This document shows positions 58,722-64,000 of a stretch of 64,000 nucleotides of DNA, piece after piece. Made by a program: the position numbers and the translations under genes. Location of the stretch: assembly GCA_945919075.1 (NCBI GenBank), contig CAMEIX010000008.1, forward strand, positions 1 to 64,000, given 5' to 3'. Under the pieces are notes generated by a model that was not told where the DNA came from, ran no database searches, and saw only the letters and a program-made list of their open reading frames with translations. Every line of letters begins with the position of its first letter. Within the stretch, counting starts at the first letter, position 1. The stretch comes from an uncultured Lachnospiraceae bacterium (GTDB taxonomy: Bacteria; Bacillota; Clostridia; Lachnospirales; Lachnospiraceae).

Positions 58722-60278
58722 ATGACGAATAAACAACCTAAGTGGCTCGATGAGGCCATCTTCTATGAAATTTATCCCCAGTCCTTTTATGATACCAATG
58801 GGGATGGTATTGGCGATTTTAAGGGAATTATGGAAAAACTGGATTATATAAAGGAGCTTGGCTGCAATGCCATCTGGATGAATCCCTGCTTTGCCTCTCC
58901 CTTTGGGGATGCCGGATATGATGTTTCCGACTATTATCTGGCTGCTCCCCGCTACGGAACCAATGATGACTTAAAACAACTTTTTGAAGAAGTACATAAA
59001 CGTGACATGCACATCCTTTTGGACCTGGTTCCCGGGCATACCTCCGTGGAACATCCATGGTTCAAGGAATCCATGAAAGCAGCCAAAAATGCATTCACCG
59101 ACCGCTATGTCTGGACGGATTCTATTTGGGAAGAGCCCCGGGGAATGGGTTGCATCCGCGGTATTTCCGACCGTGACGGTTCCTGTGCCGTAAACTTCTT
59201 TTCGCACCAGCCGGCATTGAATTATGGCTTTTATGAACCCGATCCTGAGAAGAAATGGCAGCAGTCCATGGAAGATGCAGGTCCTCTGGCAACTTTAGAA
59301 GAATTAAAAAACATCATGCGTTTCTGGCTTACTATGGGCTGTGACGGTTTTCGCGTAGATATGGCCGGTTCTTTGGTGAAACATGACCCGGACAGCAAAG
59401 GAACCATTCGTCTCTGGCAGAATGTGCGGGAATTTTTAGACAAAGAATTTCCTGACGCTGCCATGATATCCGAATGGGGAGAGCCGGATAAATCCTTAGA
59501 GGGCGGCTTTCATATGGATTTTCTGCTTCATTTCGGTCCCTCCCACTATAATGACCTCTTCCGTTGTGAAAACCCTTATTTTGCTTCCAACGAAAAAGGG
59601 GATGTTTCAAAGTTTGTGGATAAATATATAGAGAATTATGAAAAAGCAGGCAGGAAAGGGCTTATCTGTATTCCTTCCGGAAATCATGATATGGATCGCC
59701 TTGCCCGCAATATCAAGGGCGATAATTTAAAGATTGCATTTGCTTTTCTCCTCTCCATGCCGGGTGCTCCTTTTATTTATTATGGTGACGAAATCGGTAT
59801 GCGCTATGTGGAAGGACTCACCTCGGTAGAAGGTGGCTACGGAAGAACCGGTTCCCGGTCCCCCATGCAATGGGACCATTCCCCCAATGCCGGATTCAGC
59901 ACTGCCCCGGCAGAAAAGCTGTATATTCCCTTGGACGAAAGAGATGACCGTCCCACCGTGGAATCCCAGATGGCCGACGAAAACTCTCTTTATCAGGAAA
60001 TCAAACGCCTCATAAGCATTCGTAAAAACCATAAAGCCTTACAAAACCGGGGAGAAATCCAATTTGTATATGCAAAAGAAAATACGTATCCTTTTGTATA
60101 CCTTAGAAGTGATGAAGAAGAAAAGATTCTGGTTATCTTAAATCCGTCTGACCGGGAAGTATCCTTTGCATGTAATTATGTTCCAAAAGAAATGATTTAT
60201 TCTTTCGGCGGCAATATCCTTGTCTCGGATGGAAAGGTAACCGTTCCCGCATGCTTCGCCGGATATTATATAGTCTGA
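58722..60278 (+). CDS. Alpha-amylase family glycosyl hydrolase (GH13)
   Basis: MTNKQPKWLDEAIFYEIYPQSFYDTNGDGIGDFKGI, DGFRVDMAGS, SEWGEP, GNHDMDR; AAGGAG RBS upstream of ATG 58722. Confidence 0.92.
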   Translation: MTNKQPKWLDEAIFYEIYPQSFYDTNGDGIGDFKGIMEKLDYIKELGCNAIWMNPCFASPFGDAGYDVSDYYLAAPRYGTNDDLKQLFEEVHKRDMHILLDLVPGHTSVEHPWFKESMKAAKNAFTDRYVWTDSIWEEPRGMGCIRGISDRDGSCAVNFFSHQPALNYGFYEPDPEKKWQQSMEDAGPLATLEELKNIMRFWLTMGCDGFRVDMAGSLVKHDPDSKGTIRLWQNVREFLDKEFPDAAMISEWGEPDKSLEGGFHMDFLLHFGPSHYNDLFRCENPYFASNEKGDVSKFVDKYIENYEKAGRKGLICIPSGNHDMDRLARNIKGDNLKIAFAFLLSMPGAPFIYYGDEIGMRYVEGLTSVEGGYGRTGSRSPMQWDHSPNAGFSTAPAEKLYIPLDERDDRPTVESQMADENSLYQEIKRLISIRKNHKALQNRGEIQFVYAKENTYPFVYLRSDEEEKILVILNPSDREVSFACNYVPKEMIYSFGGNILVSDGKVTVPACFAGYYIV

Positions 60279-60342
60279 GCCCTATTTTAGAGATGTAGCA
60301 ATGAGAAGCCATAACAGCAAAACACTGTTATGGCTTTCCATT

Positions 60343-61539
60343 TTACATATTCAGAGCAATAGCTCTTTTATACAATTCTTTAATATCCTCTATGGAGGAA
60401 CTTCTGGGATTAACCGCTATATTTCCGCTCTTGCAAGCATCCTCTGCCATGGGTTCTATGAACTTCATCAGTTCCTCTTCTGTAGTATTTTCCCTACCTT
60501 TCACCGTGCGGACGGCTTCGGTAACATTTTCCGGAATTCCGATATCTGCAAGCAGCTCCCGGATTGCATCGACTAACATAAGAGGAGTAAAATTGTCCGA
60601 CGTCTTCTTTATGGGGCTGATAGCATTGTAAATTTTCAGATATTTGCCACAATCTGTAAGTGCATTGTAGCGGACAATTTCAGGAAGAAGTGATGCATTT
60701 GCCACACCATGGGCCACGTTGAAATAAGCACTGACAGGATGACTCATGGCATGCACATTTCCCAGCCTTGCATAGGAAAAGGCAATCCCGGCAAACAAAG
60801 ATCCGGTCAACATATTCTCCGCCGCTTCTATATCGTTCCTGTTCGCCACATAACGCCGGATTGAAGAACCGATTAATTCCATGGCCTTTTCACTCATTGC
60901 CTCTGAAAAAGGTGTGGCTGCCAGAGAAACGTATGCTTCCTCGGCATGAATAAATGCATCCATACCGCATGCAGCTGCAACAAATGCCGGCACCGTAGTA
61001 ATCAGTTCCGGGTCCAGAATCGCATAATCCGGTAAAAGGTCGTAACTGAACACGGTCAGTTTGTAATTTCTTTCATGGTCGGTAATTACGGAAAAAGCGG
61101 TCACTTCCGAACCCGTTCCTGCTGTGGTGGGAATGGCTATCATAGGAATAATTTTTCCGGGCACTTTATGGGCCCCTTCATATTCCGTTATACTTCCTCC
61201 GTATTTTGCCACTACAGCCACTGCTTTTGCTACATCCATGGGCGAACCACCGCCCAATGCAACAATAAAATCTGCACCCGACTCCCGGTATGCTTTTGTC
61301 GCTTTATCTACAGTCTCCACAGAGGGGTTTTCCTCTATATCGGTAAAATAATCTGCCTTGATACCGGCTTCTTCCAGATTGGTAATTGCGCGGTCTACCA
61401 CCCCGTGCCGGTACAGACTGGGACCGGAAATCAGAAAAGCATGCTTTCCGCCAAGCTCTTTTGCCGCTTCCGAAAGTTTTGAAAAAACACCACAGCCCAC
61501 CATAATTTTCTGTGGAATGGAAAAAGTATATTGCCTCAT
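60343..61539 (-). CDS. Iron-containing alcohol dehydrogenase
   Basis: ADFIVALGGGSPMDVAKAVAVVAKYGG, PTTAGTGSEVTAFSVITD, HPVSAYFNVAHGVANASLLP. Confidence 0.94.
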   Translation of the reverse strand: MRQYTFSIPQKIMVGCGVFSKLSEAAKELGGKHAFLISGPSLYRHGVVDRAITNLEEAGIKADYFTDIEENPSVETVDKATKAYRESGADFIVALGGGSPMDVAKAVAVVAKYGGSITEYEGAHKVPGKIIPMIAIPTTAGTGSEVTAFSVITDHERNYKLTVFSYDLLPDYAILDPELITTVPAFVAAACGMDAFIHAEEAYVSLAATPFSEAMSEKAMELIGSSIRRYVANRNDIEAAENMLTGSLFAGIAFSYARLGNVHAMSHPVSAYFNVAHGVANASLLPEIVRYNALTDCGKYLKIYNAISPIKKTSDNFTPLMLVDAIRELLADIGIPENVTEAVRTVKGRENTTEEELMKFIEPMAEDACKSGNIAVNPRSSSIEDIKELYKRAIALNM

Positions 61540-61559
61540 GACTATCCTCCGGTCAAAAT

Positions 61560-62777
61560 TTATTTGCTTAAGGAAAGAACGGTTTCCTTAATAATTTCGA
61601 ATGCCTTGTCACATTCTTTCTCTGACACAATAAGGGGCGGTACCATACGAATGACATGGGCTCCGATTGCCGTAATAAGCAGTTTTCTGTCCAGACATCC
61701 ATGTTTTACATCCACGCCACTAATGCTGTCATCAAATTCCACACCTACCAAAAGTCCCTGATGTCTGACTTCCTTGATATGGGGCAGGGTATTTAATTTC
61801 TCACAAAAATAATCTCCCATTTTCTTTGCATTTCCGGCAAGATCCCGATCCAAAAGTTCTCCTACTTCTGCCAATGCTGCAGCGCAGGATACGGGATGTC
61901 CGCCAAAGGTAGTTCCATGGGAACCGGCCGAAAATGCCTTAGCTACCTCATTGGTTGCACAAATAGCCCCGATTGGCATACCACCGCCCAAGCCTTTTGC
62001 CATGGACACGATATCCGGTTTCACGCCGTAATTCATATAGGACATAACAGCACCGGTTCTGCACCATCCGGTCTGTACCTCATCCAAAAGGAGTAACATG
62101 CCCTTTTCATCACAAAATTCCCGCAGTCCTTTCATAAATTCCATAGTTGCCGGATGTACGCCACCCTCACCCTGTACGGGTTCAATCATAATGGCAATGG
62201 TATTTTCGGTACAGGCGTTTTTAAAAGCCTCAAGGTCATTATAGGGTGCATAAGAAAAACCATAGGTCATGGGACCGAAACCTACCTGACATCCGTTTCC
62301 CGGCTGACCGGTTGCAGACATGGCCCCGAAGGTTCTTCCATGGAATCCCATTTTAGCGGTTACAATGTGGTATTTATTGGGACCATATGTCTCAATACCA
62401 TACTTTCTTGCCATCTTTATCATGGCCTCATTTGCCTCGGTACCGGAGTTCTGATAAAAGATTTTGTCCATACCGAGTGTCGTGCAGACTTTTTCTGCAA
62501 GCAGCGCCTGGGGAATGGTATAGGGATAGTTAAAGGTATGCATGACGTCATCCACCTGGTCGTGAACCGCAGCTACTACCTTGGGATTTCGGTTACCGGC
62601 ATTATTGACGGCAATTCCTGCATAGAAATCCAGATAAGGTGTACCTTCCTCATCATACAAATACATCCCTTCTGCCGTTTCTGCCAGAAAATCAAAACGC
62701 TCATAAGTTTCAATCATATATTTGCTTACTTTGTCTTTAATATCCTGTTTCGTAAGCCCCGTATCTTTTAATTTCAT
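61560..62777 (-). CDS. Class III aminotransferase (acetylornithine/GABA aminotransferase-like)
   Basis: YLDFYAGIAVNNAGNRNPKVV, FYQNSGTEANEAMIKMARKYG, GFHGRTFGAMSATGQP, LLLLDEVQTGWCRTG, SMAKGLGGGMPIGA. Confidence 0.95.
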   Translation of the reverse strand: MKLKDTGLTKQDIKDKVSKYMIETYERFDFLAETAEGMYLYDEEGTPYLDFYAGIAVNNAGNRNPKVVAAVHDQVDDVMHTFNYPYTIPQALLAEKVCTTLGMDKIFYQNSGTEANEAMIKMARKYGIETYGPNKYHIVTAKMGFHGRTFGAMSATGQPGNGCQVGFGPMTYGFSYAPYNDLEAFKNACTENTIAIMIEPVQGEGGVHPATMEFMKGLREFCDEKGMLLLLDEVQTGWCRTGAVMSYMNYGVKPDIVSMAKGLGGGMPIGAICATNEVAKAFSAGSHGTTFGGHPVSCAAALAEVGELLDRDLAGNAKKMGDYFCEKLNTLPHIKEVRHQGLLVGVEFDDSISGVDVKHGCLDRKLLITAIGAHVIRMVPPLIVSEKECDKAFEIIKETVLSLSK

Positions 62778-62820
62778 AATAGTCTTCCTCCTGACTGTTC
62801 CTGTCACATTTATTTTGAAA

Positions 62821-63486
62821 TCACTTATTTTTGGGGATTCGATCGGGTGTAATGAGCCCTTTAATAACCAGATAATGTTCAATAACCTTTACGCATTCCT
62901 CAATACCTACTTTTTCACTGTTTAACGTCATATCATAGTTCACGGGATTGGTCCAATAATTGCCATGGGTATAATACTTATAATAATCCGCCCGGAATTT
63001 ATCGGTCTGTTCAATGGTTTTATTCGCCACTTCCTCTGTTACACCCATATGTTCTATGGTCCGCTGCACACAGAAACTTCTGGGTGCTTCAATGTACACA
63101 CTGACTACATTGGGTCTTCCCCTAAGGACATAATCGGCACACTTTCCCACAATAACGCAGGATTCCGTGTCTGCCAGATTATTGATAATCTGACTTTGAA
63201 ACTCAAACAGTTTATCATCGGATTTAAATTTCTCATTCCGTGCAATATAGCTTTTTGCCCTGGGCAATCCCTTTAGGAAGCTGGAAAAACCGGAGATTCT
63301 CATCTTCTCATTTACTTCCTGAAATATTTTTTCATCCAGACCACTCATCTGGCTGGCCAGGGTCAGGATACGGTTTTCATAACAATGAATCCCAAGATCT
63401 GCTGCCAGTTTTGATGCAATTTCCTTACCGCCGGTACCAAAACCTCTGGCAAATGTAACCACAAAATTATCCATACTTTTTACCAA
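62821..63486 (-). CDS. Cytidylate kinase-like family protein
   Basis: VTFARGFGTGGKEIASKLAADLGIHCYENRIL, CVIVGKCADYVLRGRPNVVSVYIEAP. Confidence 0.9.
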   Translation of the reverse strand: MVKSMDNFVVTFARGFGTGGKEIASKLAADLGIHCYENRILTLASQMSGLDEKIFQEVNEKMRISGFSSFLKGLPRAKSYIARNEKFKSDDKLFEFQSQIINNLADTESCVIVGKCADYVLRGRPNVVSVYIEAPRSFCVQRTIEHMGVTEEVANKTIEQTDKFRADYYKYYTHGNYWTNPVNYDMTLNSEKVGIEECVKVIEHYLVIKGLITPDRIPKNK

Positions 63487-63501
63487 ACCTTTCCTTCCGT
63501 T

Positions 63502-64000
63502 TTATCCCGCCAGATACCGTTTCAAAAATTCCTTGGTCCGGGGATTCTTAGGATTTGTAAATAACTCTGCGGGTGGGGCATCTTCTGCCACATAACCCTG
63601 ATCCATAAAAATGGTTCTTGTAGACACATCTCTGGCAAAAGCCATCTCATGGGTCACAATAATCATGGTAAGTCCCGTGGTTGCCAGATCCTTCATAACC
63701 TTCAAAACTTCGCCAACCATTTCGGGGTCCAGTGCGGAAGTCGGTTCATCAAAAAGTAACACCTCCGGATTCATACAAAGGCTTCTGGCAATTGCCACTC
63801 TTTGCTTTTGTCCACCGGACAGCATGGAGGGTTTGGCATGGATATAAGGTGCCATGCCAACCTCCTTTAAGTGCTGAATCGCCCGGTCATAGGCCTCCGA
63901 TTTGGACAGATGAAGTACCTTTCTGGTACAAAGCATGCAATTTTCCAATACCGTCAGATTATTAAACAGGTTGAAGGACTGGAACACCATACCCACCTTG
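63502..64000 (-). CDS. Amino-acid ABC transporter ATP-binding protein (partial, runs off the right edge)
   Basis: [75 protein letters not shown]. Confidence 0.94.
   Translation of the reverse strand, partial: KVGMVFQSFNLFNNLTVLENCMLCTRKVLHLSKSEAYDRAIQHLKEVGMAPYIHAKPSMLSGGQKQRVAIARSLCMNPEVLLFDEPTSALDPEMVGEVLKVMKDLATTGLTMIIVTHEMAFARDVSTRTIFMDQGYVAEDAPPAELFTNPKNPRTKEFLKRYLAG

Noticed and set aside
62154-62771. 205-aa + strand ORF
   Set aside because: Antisense to the aminotransferase gene.

Overview
Low-GC Firmicutes-type chromosome segment (gene content suggests a Lachnospiraceae-like Clostridium relative; this is inference). Almost all genes are on the minus strand. From left to right: (1) a defence block with Type I R-M hsdS (partial)/hsdM/hsdR, a GmrSD-like DUF262 protein and an AbiH-like protein; (2) small genes, a PIN-like protein, a decayed tyrosine integrase, a metallophosphoesterase and an AlbA_2/Schlafen-like ATPase; (3) Fe-ADH, NUDIX and an N-terminally truncated SF2 helicase next to tRNA-like remnants; (4) an uncharacterised two-gene membrane/soluble pair; (5) three tandem large serine recombinases; (6) a roughly 1.5 kb almost ORF-free region carrying at least two candidate structured RNAs; (7) a three-gene pPIWI-RE system (PIWI-like protein, helicase, REase); (8) a second AlbA_2 ATPase; (9) a six-gene MORC/GHKL-Z1-PD-(D/E)XK-AIPR-Dcm-GIY-YIG/DUF2075 restriction-like operon; (10) a truncated relaxase, an IS200 remnant and an RloC/PrrC-like AAA ATPase; (11) ordinary chromosomal metabolic and transport genes from about 53.5 kb on. 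The most novel signal is a noncoding sequence of about 330 nt present in two diverged copies flanking the pPIWI-RE operon. It shows compensatory base changes in hairpins, a shared palindrome, and an intrinsic terminator just before the next gene in each copy. Close by is a separate multi-stem RNA of about 210 nt with its own promoter and U-tract, located in front of the recombinase genes. All family assignments are by eye from motifs; no searches were run.
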